Source of the DNA: CAZHCA01 sp964530825
Lineage (GTDB): Bacteria; Bacteroidota; Bacteroidia; Chitinophagales; Saprospiraceae
Direction: 5' to 3'
Assembly (NCBI GenBank): GCA_964530825.1
Contig: CAZHCA010000009.1
Coordinates: 62,001-126,000, forward strand
DNA: 64,000 bases
Shown: positions 1 to 9,304 of the stretch, piece by piece
How positions within the stretch are numbered: position 1 is the stretch's first letter
Layout: each line of letters begins with the position of its first letter
Position numbers and translations under genes: made by a program
Notes under the pieces: generated by a model
The model's input: the letters and a program-made list of their open reading frames with translations, nothing else
Told to the model about the DNA's origin: nothing
The model's database searches: none

Positions 1-1931
1 GCATCGAAGTGGAAGCAACCAGCGTCAGCTGCAAGGGCGAAAGCGACGGCCGAGCCCAAGTTAGTGTCAACGGCGGTGCAGCACCCTATCGCTACCGTTG
101 GGATACCGGCGATACCACCCAAACCGTAGCCGGATTACCGGTCGGCAGCTATGAGGTGAGGGTTACTGATGCCAGAAATTGCACCCAAGTCATAACTGTA
201 GATATCGGCGAGCCTCAAAATCCGCTGAGCGTCGGGATTGAACAAACCCGGCAAGCTTGCTTTGGAGCGTCTACCAATGAACTGCGCGCCCTGCCTCAAG
301 GCGGCAACGACAGTATCTACACTTTCCTTTGGAGTGACGGACAAACCACAGCCACCGCCATTGGACTCGACACCGTCGCCTACCAGGTGACGGTCACAGA
401 TGCCAGTGGTTGCACTACAGTCTCGGGATTCACTCCCGTAGATCTACTCGAGATTAATCCAAACATCATCCTTTCCCTACCTTCTTGTAATGGTATACCC
501 GATGGGCGCCTCGGGATCAATCTGATCACCGGCCGGCCCGGGTTTACCCTGGATGATTTTTCCTTTAAATGGAGCACTGGCGCCACCAGTCAGGCCATCA
601 GCGGTCTGGAAGGTAACCAAAACTACTCGGTCACGGTTACTGACCCTCTGGGCTGCTCCGCCAGCGAATCACGCTTTTTACGGCAGCCCAGTCCTATCAC
701 TTTTCAGGTCGACATTCAAATGCCGACCTGCAATGGCGCTACCAACGGCAGTGCACGCGTCGACAGCATCATGGGGGATAACGATAACTTTACCATTCGC
801 TGGGATGCCTCTGCGGGCAACCAAGTTGGTCCCGAAGCAAGAAATTTAGGTGCAGGGCGCTACGGCGTTACAGTGACGGACGAGGACTTCTGCGCGTCCG
901 AACGCAGTATTCTTATCGAGGAGCCCACTCCGATACAGGTAGCTTTCGAAACCACCGATGTCTCTTGTTTTGGTCAGCGCGAAGGGTCGGCAACAGCTTT
1001 TCCGACGGGTGGTACACCACCCTACATTTACGAATGGTCCGACGGCAGCCGGACGGCTGCTACCGACAGTCTGCCGGCGGGCTCCAACACCATACGCATC
1101 ACCGACGCCCAGGGGTGCACCCAGATGGCTACGGTAGTGATCGAACAGCCCGACCCTTTTATGGTCGAGCGCACCATTAAATCGCCTACCTGCTTCGGAG
1201 ATCGAGACGGGACGCTCCAATTGGAAGTAAGCGGCGGGGTAGAACCCTATGCATACAGTATCGGTAGTGAGACGTTCTCCGGAAGCCCTTTTTTTGCAGG
1301 ACTGCCGGCCGGCAGGTACGACCTGATCATTGAAGATGCCGTCGGCTGCGTCTATTTCGAGCGCCTGGAATTAGAAGGGCCAGATGAACTAATGGCGATC
1401 GCCTCGGCCGATGCAACCACAATTAACCTGGGCGACAGTGTACAACTTTTGGGCGCCGCCGCCAATCCGCAGGGTACTGCAGCCTTTGAGTGGGTACCTC
1501 CTTACGAGGGTACCCTGAGCTGCCGCAAATGTCCCGACCCGGTAGCAGCTCCAGAAGACCGCATCACCTACCGCCTGACTGTAACCGATAGTGCTGGGTG
1601 CGAGGCTAATGACCTCATTACTATCCAGGTCGACAAACCACGGGTCGTAGAGGTACCGACAGGATTTAGCCCCAATGACGACGGTCGTAATGATCGACTG
1701 CTCGTCCACGGACAGCAAAATACCCGTGTATTGCGCTTCGAGGTTTACGACCGCTGGGGGGAGCGCGTTTTTGTCGACGGCGATTTCCTGGTCAATGACC
1801 CCAACCGCGGCTGGGACGGCACCTTCAACAAGGAAAATGCCCCGCTTGGCACGTATATTTGGTATCTAGAAGTGGAGTACACCGACGGTCAAACGCAATT
1901 TCTCAACGGCACCACTACGCTAATCCGTTAA
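1..1931 (+). CDS. SprB-repeat surface adhesin with type B T9SS sorting domain (5' end missing)
   Basis: The reading frame is open to the left window edge, so this is the 3' part of a larger gene; the first in-frame GTG at 9 is not a convincing start. About 640 residues are visible. They hold about six SprB-type repeats, recognisable by the recurring pattern of CFG/CNG, GG..PY.Y.W, a glycine-rich turn and a V.VTD..GC strand. A PKD/Ig-like segment carrying a C..C pair follows. The last ~95 residues form the gliding-motility-associated type B C-terminal domain (FSPNDDGRND near its start, then YDRWGERVF and GTYIWYLEV). Such proteins are exported by the T9SS and attached to or released from the cell surface; SprB itself is the mobile gliding adhesin. 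The next gene, 18 nt downstream, is a PorP/SprF protein, the usual partner. Exact ligand unknown. Confidence 0.93.
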   Translation, partial: IEVEATSVSCKGESDGRAQVSVNGGAAPYRYRWDTGDTTQTVAGLPVGSYEVRVTDARNCTQVITVDIGEPQNPLSVGIEQTRQACFGASTNELRALPQGGNDSIYTFLWSDGQTTATAIGLDTVAYQVTVTDASGCTTVSGFTPVDLLEINPNIILSLPSCNGIPDGRLGINLITGRPGFTLDDFSFKWSTGATSQAISGLEGNQNYSVTVTDPLGCSASESRFLRQPSPITFQVDIQMPTCNGATNGSARVDSIMGDNDNFTIRWDASAGNQVGPEARNLGAGRYGVTVTDEDFCASERSILIEEPTPIQVAFETTDVSCFGQREGSATAFPTGGTPPYIYEWSDGSRTAATDSLPAGSNTIRITDAQGCTQMATVVIEQPDPFMVERTIKSPTCFGDRDGTLQLEVSGGVEPYAYSIGSETFSGSPFFAGLPAGRYDLIIEDAVGCVYFERLELEGPDELMAIASADATTINLGDSVQLLGAAANPQGTAAFEWVPPYEGTLSCRKCPDPVAAPEDRITYRLTVTDSAGCEANDLITIQVDKPRVVEVPTGFSPNDDGRNDRLLVHGQQNTRVLRFEVYDRWGERVFVDGDFLVNDPNRGWDGTFNKENAPLGTYIWYLEVEYTDGQTQFLNGTTTLIR

Positions 1932-1949
1932 TTTCCCAAAAACGATCGT

Positions 1950-3005
1950 ATGCGTCTTTTGCTCTACACTCTTAACTTAATCAGTGTTTTACTGCCGCAA
2001 CTCGGTGCTCAGGATCCGATTTTTTCTCAATTCTACCGGACACCCCATGAGGTTAATCCTGCCCTGCTCGGGGTACACGAAGGCGGCTTCCAGGCCAACG
2101 TTAATTACCGCGAACTGTACAGCAGCCTGCTGCCCGACCGGCCTTTTCGCACCATCCATGCGGCGGCTGACTGGCGGTTCCCGATCGGGAGAAACGACTA
2201 TTTTTCTTTTGGGCCCAGCATTATTTCCGATCAGGTGGGTGAAGCACGTCTGAACCGCAATGCCGGCTACCTGGGGGCTGCTTACCTGCGCCAATTCAGC
2301 GACGGCAGGTACCGAGGTGCGGAAATCTACGGCGGATTAGGCGCTCAAGCAGGCTTCGGGCAGTTCGGTATCGACCTGACCAACCTGTGGTTCAGCCAGC
2401 AATTCGATGCGACGAGCGGCCAGATTGACCTCGGCACTCCCAGTGGCGAAGCCCTGACCGGCCGGTCTAACAGCACTTTTCTCGATCTCAATGTAGGCGG
2501 AGTGGTCTATTTTATTTTCGACGATAACCAAAGCTTCTATATCGGCGCAGCCCTACAACATCTCAACCAACCCGCCATTCAACTAATCGATGGCAGCAGT
2601 GAGGCGCTGCAACCTAAATACGTCGGCCATCTGGGCGGAGAAATCCCACTTTTCTCCGAAGACCTGAGTTTTCTGCCCAGTGCCATTTTTCTCCAGCAAG
2701 GACCCACGCAAAGTATCACCGGTGGGGGCCTTTTCCGCTACACCCGCCGATCCTGGGGCGAGCTGGCTATGCGGGCCGGTGTCTTTTTCCGCACCGGTCG
2801 CAATAATGAAGGCAGCCTGCTGACCGATGCCTTTATCGTGCAAGCCATTCTGGAAACCAATGGCTTTGACGTAGGTATCAGCTACGATCGAACCGTATCG
2901 ACGTTGACCGCCGCCAATGATGGCCGGGGTGCCTTTGAGCTTTCTTTGCTGATCTATCGCCCGGAGCGCGACCGGCGACGAAAAATCCGTTGCCCTAAAC
3001 TATGA
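1950..3005 (+). CDS. PorP/SprF family type IX secretion outer-membrane protein
   Basis: A 351-residue protein with an N-terminal signal peptide (hydrophobic stretch ending at LGAQ). The QDPIFSQFYRTPHEVNPALLG segment just after it is a hallmark of the PorP/SprF family. The rest is rich in aromatic-ended beta strands, consistent with an outer-membrane barrel. SprF is needed for surface delivery of SprB, and PorP-like proteins accompany T9SS type B cargo. The gene lies 18 nt after the SprB-repeat adhesin on the same strand, so the two are almost certainly cotranscribed as a cargo/partner pair. This looks like a cargo-specific SprF-type paralog rather than the core PorP of the secretion machine, because no porK-porN genes are nearby. 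That last point is inference. Confidence 0.9.
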   Translation: MRLLLYTLNLISVLLPQLGAQDPIFSQFYRTPHEVNPALLGVHEGGFQANVNYRELYSSLLPDRPFRTIHAAADWRFPIGRNDYFSFGPSIISDQVGEARLNRNAGYLGAAYLRQFSDGRYRGAEIYGGLGAQAGFGQFGIDLTNLWFSQQFDATSGQIDLGTPSGEALTGRSNSTFLDLNVGGVVYFIFDDNQSFYIGAALQHLNQPAIQLIDGSSEALQPKYVGHLGGEIPLFSEDLSFLPSAIFLQQGPTQSITGGGLFRYTRRSWGELAMRAGVFFRTGRNNEGSLLTDAFIVQAILETNGFDVGISYDRTVSTLTAANDGRGAFELSLLIYRPERDRRRKIRCPKL

Positions 3006-3100
3006 AAACCTCCCTGCGGTTTCCATACCCGCGCAACTGGCCTACCGTAAACATTTAGGTATGCTGTAACATTTTAAGGGAAATTAATCGATCTATAACT

Positions 3101-5545
3101 ATGGCCGAAGATTCTAAGAATAACCAACAAGATCCGCTGGTCGACGAGCCGCTCGACATGGACGTAGCCGGAAATCAACTCCAGATTGTTGAAGACGTAC
3201 TCCCAGAGCACCTCACTATCTTACCCTTGGGCCAACGCCCGATTTTTCCCGGACTCACCCTGCCCCTAACCTTCAGCGGCCAGGAAAAAATTGATGCCAT
3301 AAAAAAAGTACAGGAGCAAGAAAACGGCTATCTGGGACTGGTGCTAGCCAAGGAACTAAGTGAAGAGGACTATACTGAGTCGGATCTGTACGATGTCGGT
3401 ACAGTTATCAAAATCGGACGCATCGTACCCATTTCGGAAAAAATGATTCAGGTACTGGCACGCGGCGTCGCCCGGATGGAAAAAAAGAAAGTACTGCTGG
3501 TCAAGCCCGCCATTCGATGGGAGGTCGACTACCACCAGGAGCCTAAAGTCAAAAACAAACTCGGTGCCGACATGAAGGCCTACATGATGGCCATCAGCTC
3601 GGAGATCAAAGAGCTACTCCAACTCAATCCGCTTTTCCAGGAGCAAGTCAATATGGTCGTGGCCCAGCTCAACTACGATGCCCCTGGGCAGACCATGGAC
3701 GTTATCTCCAACCTGCTCTCCAGCGACTCCGGCGAGCTGCAAATATTATTGGAAACCTACGATCTGCAGGAACGCGCTAAAATGCTGCTGCGCATGATTA
3801 AAGAGGAGCTGGAAATCGCCAAGATTCAGCAGCGTATTAGTAAACAAATCGAGGAAAAAGTTAATAAGCAACAGAAAGAATATTTCCTACGCGAACAGCT
3901 CAAAGCCATCAAAAAAGAGTTGGGTATCGAAAAGGAAGAGGGCGAATCGGAGGTGGAGAAGCTCGAGCAGAAGCTTGCTGAAAAAGAATTGCCCCAAGAG
4001 GTGGAAAAAGTCGTAAACCAAGAGCTGGAAAGGCTGCGGGCCACCAACAGCCAGGCACCCGAGTTTAATGTCATGCGCAATTACCTGGAAACGATTGCTG
4101 ACTTGCCTTGGGGCGTATATTCTGATGACAATGAAGACATTGGAGCGGCCCGTAAAACCCTCAATGACGACCACCATGGCCTGGAAGAGGTCAAGGATCG
4201 TATCCTGGAGTTTTTGAGTACGATCGTGAAGCGCGGGAAAATCGCGGGTAGCATCATCTGCCTGGTGGGTCCGCCGGGTGTTGGTAAAACCTCAGTTGGC
4301 AAATCCGTAGCCCGCGCTCTGAATCGCAAATTCTACCGCTTTTCAGTTGGGGGCATGCGCGACGAAGCAGAAATCAAAGGGCACCGCCGTACCTATATCG
4401 GTGCTATGCCGGGTAAATTCATTCAAGCATTACGCCGGGTGGAGACTTCCAATCCGGTCATTCTGCTCGATGAGATCGACAAAATCGGAACCAGTTTTAG
4501 GGGAGACCCTGCTTCTGCCTTGCTGGAAGTCCTCGATCCGGAGCAGAATAGTGATTTCGTCGACCACTATCTAGATTTACCCTACGACTTATCCAATGTC
4601 CTTTTTATAACTACGGCTAACCAACTGGATACCATTCCCGGCCCCCTACTCGACCGGATGGAAGTTATCCGGCTAGCAGGGTACGTAATGCAGGAAAAAG
4701 TAGCCATCGCCAACCAGTACCTTATTCCGAAGCAGCTCAAGGAACACGGTTTCTCGGAAGATGAAATCTCTTTCGACGACGAAGCTATTCAGCATATTGT
4801 GGAAGAATATGCACGCGAAGCCGGCGTACGGAATCTGGAGAAAAACCTTCGAAAAATAATACGGAAGCTGGTCCTCAAACAAGCTGAATCGGACGAGGTC
4901 AACTTTCACGTCACCAAGGAAGACGTGAAAGCGTACTTGGGCAAGCCTACTTTCAATACGGAAAAGCTATATAACAAGAATGTGCCCGGTGTAGCATTGG
5001 GGCTGGCTTACACTACCATGGGCGGGGCCACCCTCTATGTTGAAGCAATTGGGACGATCAACAAAAACAGCGGCTTCCGCCAGACCGGTCAGTTGGGCGA
5101 TGTGATGAAAGAATCAAGCCAGATCGCCTACAGTTACGTACGCTCACAACTCTGTGCGGACGGCGCCTGCGCCGAGTTCTTCAACAACCATAACATCCAC
5201 CTGCATGTCCCTGCCGGTGCTACCCCCAAAGACGGCCCTTCGGCTGGCATCACCATGGCGCTGGCACTCTATTCGCTGGCTTCGGACCGCGCAGTGCGCA
5301 ACGATATCGCCATGACCGGCGAGCTCACCCTGACCGGAAAAGTACTGCCCATTGGCGGGGTGAAGGAAAAAGTTATTGCCGCCCGCCGGGTAGACATCCA
5401 CGATCTCATCCTGCCCGTCGATAACAAGCGCGACTTCGAGGACCTACCCGATTATATCCGGGAGGGTATCCGCGTGCACTATGCCGATTATTTTCAGGAT
5501 GTGTTGGATGTGGCTTTTGCAGAGGAAAGAGAAGCGGTGGCGTAA
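3101..5545 (+). CDS. lon: ATP-dependent Lon protease
   Basis: An 814-residue protein of standard Lon length and order. It has an N-terminal substrate-binding LON domain (from about residue 40), a long coiled coil, an AAA+ module with Walker A GPPGVGKT at 390-397, and the C-terminal serine/lysine protease domain. The catalytic Ser714 lies in KDGPSAG, and Lys757 is the second lysine of the KEK in GGVKEK; the 43-residue spacing equals that of E. coli Ser679/Lys722. Lon degrades misfolded and regulatory proteins in the cytoplasm. The first ~35 residues are acidic and polar, as often seen in Bacteroidota Lon. It stands alone after a 95-nt gap and is followed by a gene-poor stretch. Confidence 0.98.
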   Translation: MAEDSKNNQQDPLVDEPLDMDVAGNQLQIVEDVLPEHLTILPLGQRPIFPGLTLPLTFSGQEKIDAIKKVQEQENGYLGLVLAKELSEEDYTESDLYDVGTVIKIGRIVPISEKMIQVLARGVARMEKKKVLLVKPAIRWEVDYHQEPKVKNKLGADMKAYMMAISSEIKELLQLNPLFQEQVNMVVAQLNYDAPGQTMDVISNLLSSDSGELQILLETYDLQERAKMLLRMIKEELEIAKIQQRISKQIEEKVNKQQKEYFLREQLKAIKKELGIEKEEGESEVEKLEQKLAEKELPQEVEKVVNQELERLRATNSQAPEFNVMRNYLETIADLPWGVYSDDNEDIGAARKTLNDDHHGLEEVKDRILEFLSTIVKRGKIAGSIICLVGPPGVGKTSVGKSVARALNRKFYRFSVGGMRDEAEIKGHRRTYIGAMPGKFIQALRRVETSNPVILLDEIDKIGTSFRGDPASALLEVLDPEQNSDFVDHYLDLPYDLSNVLFITTANQLDTIPGPLLDRMEVIRLAGYVMQEKVAIANQYLIPKQLKEHGFSEDEISFDDEAIQHIVEEYAREAGVRNLEKNLRKIIRKLVLKQAESDEVNFHVTKEDVKAYLGKPTFNTEKLYNKNVPGVALGLAYTTMGGATLYVEAIGTINKNSGFRQTGQLGDVMKESSQIAYSYVRSQLCADGACAEFFNNHNIHLHVPAGATPKDGPSAGITMALALYSLASDRAVRNDIAMTGELTLTGKVLPIGGVKEKVIAARRVDIHDLILPVDNKRDFEDLPDYIREGIRVHYADYFQDVLDVAFAEEREAVA

Positions 5546-6067
5546 GGGGCAGAGCTGGTGAAATAATGAGTATGTTGAGCTATCTATCGCTCGGTTCGGG
5601 CGGAAAAGGCTACAATTAAACCCATTGAGGCACTTTTGGGGATGCTTGTCTAAGCTTAGGCATTGAATTTAAAACCCCAATGACCTGAAAGAACCAAGAG
5701 ATTTGCGGTAGAAACTAGGTGGTAGAAAGAAGCATCGCTTTGCTCAATTTCTTTCGAAGGATTCAAATTGATTATGAACATACCATAGAAAGCTCGGTCA
5801 ATTTCATCTATTTAGCCAATTCATCTATAATTCTAGCTAACTTGCAACGTTTTATAGAATAATATTCTTAAGCACCTTCTAAATTTAGATACCGTATTTC
5901 CTGGGGCAGCACGTATCTCCATCCTGCATTACACGCACCATGGCTTGGGCAACAAGTGAACCGGAGCATCTCAAACTAAAAACACGTTATCGTATGATAC
6001 CCACCAAGTGTTGGGCAACACCCCATGGGCGTTATCCACGAGGTGTCGCCCCATTGCTCAGAGCGTG
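5546..6067. other. gene-poor intergenic stretch
   Basis: No frame here gives a convincing protein on either strand, and the stretch looks richer in A+T than the flanking genes. Two hairpins lie close to the end of the leftward VWA gene: GTGTTG/CAACAC at 6008-6021 and GGGCG/CGCCC at 6027-6051. They could end that transcript, but neither has a clear T-run. No tRNA, insertion-sequence end or recognisable gene remnant was found by eye. Confidence 0.5.
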
Positions 6068-7975
6068 CTACAACTGCCCCGCATTCCGGATCAACACACA
6101 AAGCTCCTTCCGGTAGCCGTGCGGGTCGTGCTGCACGGTACTATCGGCCAGCTGTTGCAAGGTTTCCCAAGTCAGGTCGCCTTTGTGCTCGGAATCCCGC
6201 AGCAGCATGCCGAAGCCAGCCGCTGCGGCGGCCAGCCGGAAGTTGGCGCTGCCCTCCTCCTGAAGCTCATCCGTAGAGACCGTTTGCTCCAGCAGGCGGC
6301 TGCTTTCGCCCGACTGTGGGGGGATGTACCGGAATTTCAGGGTCAGCCACTCCTCGCTTGCACCGGCCGTGGTTTCGGCCCGCTGCTGATACTTGAGCGG
6401 GTCCGCTTCCACCGCTTGCGGCATTTCGACGCCGGCGGGCACAATCTCGTACAGGGCCGTCACCCGTTGCCCCGCGCCGATCTCGGCGGCATCTTTACTG
6501 TCGTCGTTAAAGTCCTCGCGCCGCAGCAGCCGCTTTTCGTAGCCCAGCAAGCAGTAGCCCGCCACTTTAGCCGGGTTGAACTCCAATTGTATTTTGGCAT
6601 TATCCGCCACGGTGAATAGTGTGCCCGCTAGGGCTTCGCCAAAGATGCGCTTGGCTTCCAGGATGGAGTCGATGTAGGCATAATTGCCGTTGCCGTGCTT
6701 GGCGATTTCCGAAAGCTTCTGGTCTTTGTAGTTGCCCATGCCGAAGCCGAAGGCCGAAAGGTATACCCCTTTGTCCCGTTCTTGCTCCACCAATTCTACC
6801 ATCTCAGCATCGCTGCTGAAGCCCAGGTTGAAGTCGCCGTCCGTGCAAAGAAGGATGCGGTTGTTGCCGTTGTGGACCAAGTGGGCCGCCGCGAGCTCGT
6901 ACGCCTTCTTCAAAGCGGGGCCACCGGCAGTGCCTCCGTAAGCCCTCAACCCTTCTATGGCGAATGAGATTCGCTTTTTGTCGGCACCGGACACCCCTTG
7001 CAGCACCGTCTGTATTTCATGGCAATAGGTGATGATGCTGATTCGGTCTTCTTCACGCAACCGATCGACCAACACCCCCAAAGCCCGCTTGACCAAAGGG
7101 AGTTTTTGGGGAGACCGCATACTGCCCGACACGTCGATCAGGAAGGTCAGATGGCTGGGCGGGAGCTCTTCCATCCCCAGCTTTTTCCCCTGTATACCAA
7201 CGCTGAGCAAGTGGTGCTGCGACTGCCACGGGCAGGGGGCTAGTTCGGTATGAAGTGCCACCGGATGCTCGCCCGCCGGCTGCGGATACTGGTAATCGAA
7301 GTAGTTGATGAATTCCTCCAGACGCACCGCATCCCTGGGCGGGTGCTCCATCCGCTGCAAATACCGCCGCACATTGCTGTAGGAAGCCGTATCTACATCT
7401 ACTGAAAATGTGGAGACCGGATTGTCGTCCGCACGCTGAAACGGGTTTTCAATAATTTTCCCGTAATCTTCGGTATTGAAGTCATCGGAGGTGAAGCTCT
7501 TGCCGGGCTCATCATCGGGGGCAGGCTGGGAAAAGCTGCGGGAAGGAAACGCTAAACTAGCGCGCACCCCCCGAGAACGACTGGAGTCAGGAATATCCCC
7601 AAACTCATCGCTTACCAGACTTTTTGCAGTCGTTCGGTAAGCATGATCAAATACGTCTATATCTGCGTGCAAGCCGATGGTTGGCCTGGGCTTTTTCTCC
7701 TCCTGCTCAACCGCTATGATCAGTTCCGTCTCTTTTTCCGGTTCAATAGTGAACTCTTTCTTCTTCCGTTGGAAGGTTTCTAGGTAGAAAAGGTGATAGA
7801 TGCCAACGGGTAAGCGGATGCTGAACTCCCCTTGGGTATCAGTATAATCGGTACGTACAGCATTCCCCTCTTCATCTAGAATTACCAATATAAAGCCAGA
7901 AATGGGCTCACACGTAAATTTGTTAAATACTTCTACGTACAAGCTACCGTGGTTGGTAGGTTCTTTTACAGGCAT
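6068..7975 (-). CDS. VWA domain protein with YfbK-type flanking domains and N-terminal carboxypeptidase-regulatory-like domain
   Basis: A 635-residue protein. Residues ~10-90 form a carboxypeptidase-regulatory-like beta sandwich (GEFSIRLPVGIYHL). Residues ~165-235 match the domain that precedes VWA in YfbK proteins (NPFQRADDNPVSTFSVDVDTASYSNVRRYL is split across this region). The VWA domain begins near 275 with the metal-binding MIDAS motif DVSGSM at 281-286. The C-terminal half matches the DUF3520-like tail of YfbK. Most YfbK relatives are lipoproteins or have signal peptides. This one starts MPVKEPTNHG with no visible export signal, so either it is cytoplasmic or the true start lies elsewhere; no better upstream start is visible. 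Role unknown; VWA domains usually mediate metal-dependent protein binding. Confidence 0.88.
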   Translation of the reverse strand: MPVKEPTNHGSLYVEVFNKFTCEPISGFILVILDEEGNAVRTDYTDTQGEFSIRLPVGIYHLFYLETFQRKKKEFTIEPEKETELIIAVEQEEKKPRPTIGLHADIDVFDHAYRTTAKSLVSDEFGDIPDSSRSRGVRASLAFPSRSFSQPAPDDEPGKSFTSDDFNTEDYGKIIENPFQRADDNPVSTFSVDVDTASYSNVRRYLQRMEHPPRDAVRLEEFINYFDYQYPQPAGEHPVALHTELAPCPWQSQHHLLSVGIQGKKLGMEELPPSHLTFLIDVSGSMRSPQKLPLVKRALGVLVDRLREEDRISIITYCHEIQTVLQGVSGADKKRISFAIEGLRAYGGTAGGPALKKAYELAAAHLVHNGNNRILLCTDGDFNLGFSSDAEMVELVEQERDKGVYLSAFGFGMGNYKDQKLSEIAKHGNGNYAYIDSILEAKRIFGEALAGTLFTVADNAKIQLEFNPAKVAGYCLLGYEKRLLRREDFNDDSKDAAEIGAGQRVTALYEIVPAGVEMPQAVEADPLKYQQRAETTAGASEEWLTLKFRYIPPQSGESSRLLEQTVSTDELQEEGSANFRLAAAAAGFGMLLRDSEHKGDLTWETLQQLADSTVQHDPHGYRKELCVLIRNAGQL

Positions 7976-8048
7976 AAGGTTTTCAACACTTAATTTTAGA
8001 ATCAGGAATTATAACCAACCGAATAGGAAACAAAGTTCCGCGAGGGAA

Positions 8049-8069
8049 GTATTTTTATGTAAAAAATAC
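8049..8069. repeat. AT-rich inverted repeat upstream of the VWA gene
   Basis: GTATTTTT and AAAAATAC face each other across a 5-nt spacer, 74 nt upstream of the VWA gene start. The placement would suit an operator or a promoter-proximal hairpin for that leftward gene. Simple AT-rich composition could also produce it by chance. Confidence 0.3.
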
Positions 8070-8236
8070 GAATTAGGCAAATCTGCAGCTCTATCCTAAC
8101 AAGTTCTTCATCTCAACACGATGTAGTAGATCGATAGGCCTGTTGCTTGGCACCACAGTCCACATATCACGTTACTTATCCAGCTAAGCAACCCGACGGC
8201 GATAAGAATCGCCACCAGCAACCTCAATAATTGCCT

Positions 8237-9271
8237 TTAGTTACTAAAAAAGCTATCGTAGGAGGAGGATCCTTCGTCTTTTTTCTCTTGTTTCTCGGGG
8301 CGGTTTTCGAAAGTATCCAGATCCAGGGTGTTGCTTTTTTTTCGGTCTCCTTCATTGAGGAGCATGAGCGAGGATTTTTGCTCCCACTCTTCCAGCATTT
8401 TCAAGCCTTCTTCTTCGAAAATGCCCTGCTGAAGGTCGATCTTTTCCATAAAGTCGGCCGACATTTCCATAAATTGCTCCATCTCGCCTACTTTATTTGC
8501 TACGTCTTCAGCGATATTCTCCATAGCAGCATCGAACATTGCCTTGCGATCGGGATCACCCGAAATCGCGCGGCGCGCCGATTCCATAGCCGAGTGCGAA
8601 GCATTGATCGCTTTGCGCTCTTGTTCTTTGAGTTTAACCTGATCTTTGGTGTCTTCCAGCAAAATCTCAGAATTGGTATGCATCTTGCTCAGGATGCGGT
8701 ACAACACTTCCAGTTTACTATGCAGTTGGCTATATTTTTCGTTCGACTCCTTGAGACGAGCCGCCTTGCGCGAAGCCAGAATCATTTGTTCGTCTTTTCC
8801 GGCTTCTTTAGCAGCAGAAGCTAATTTCATATTGTTCTCGATATCGGCGTTGTTCTCCTCGACCAGGCCGGAGAGGCGGCGCATTTGGCCCCGAATATTG
8901 CCAATCTGCTCACGCAGCTTGGTCACGTTCTTCTCCATATCTTCGATGTAGCTCTTCAGGATCCCGATCGGGTCGACTTTTACGAACAGGCCGGTAATGC
9001 GGCGCATCACACTCTTATACATGTACCAGATCAGGTTGCGCATTCGTGGGTCGAGTACCATGTACAAAATGGCCGCAATGATCAGGATCATAATAGCCAG
9101 ATAGATGGTATTCTGTGCCAGTCCAATCAACACATCGAGATTTGAGAAAATCAGGTATCCCAGTCCGCCAACGATAGCGATTAGGAAAATGGCGCCGGTG
9201 ATGCCCTCGGGGCGTTGCCAAAAGGATTTGGGCTTAGCCGATTTGTTGTCGAAAGAAATATTATCTGACAT
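8237..9271 (-). CDS. membrane-anchored PspA/IM30-like coiled-coil protein
   Basis: A 344-residue protein. Two hydrophobic helices lie at about 24-43 and 54-74. A long charged helical region follows from about 100 to 300. It begins DPIGILKSYIEDMEKNV and continues with heptad-like helices containing ASAAKEAGKDEQM and a late turn RRAISGDPDRKAMFDAAMENI. This order resembles PspA/IM30 proteins: DPEKLI..MI.EME, a central hairpin with A..A...G.E..A, and a final helix with a short loop and F.....R. PspA proteins belong to the ESCRT-III superfamily and maintain membranes. PspA itself has an amphipathic first helix, not two transmembrane segments, so this would be a membrane-anchored variant. The C-terminal ~40 residues are polar and probably disordered. 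It is cotranscribed with the coiled-coil gene 33 nt upstream. The PspA assignment is by eye and not certain. Confidence 0.6.
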   Translation of the reverse strand: MSDNISFDNKSAKPKSFWQRPEGITGAIFLIAIVGGLGYLIFSNLDVLIGLAQNTIYLAIMILIIAAILYMVLDPRMRNLIWYMYKSVMRRITGLFVKVDPIGILKSYIEDMEKNVTKLREQIGNIRGQMRRLSGLVEENNADIENNMKLASAAKEAGKDEQMILASRKAARLKESNEKYSQLHSKLEVLYRILSKMHTNSEILLEDTKDQVKLKEQERKAINASHSAMESARRAISGDPDRKAMFDAAMENIAEDVANKVGEMEQFMEMSADFMEKIDLQQGIFEEEGLKMLEEWEQKSSLMLLNEGDRKKSNTLDLDTFENRPEKQEKKDEGSSSYDSFFSN

Positions 9272-9304
9272 GATGTAGTGTTTGCTTATGGTTTACAAAA
9301 AATT

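Noticed and set aside
6008..6619. 203-codon open frame opposite the VWA gene
   Set aside because: Shadow of the real leftward gene; the product is low-complexity and without recognisable domains.
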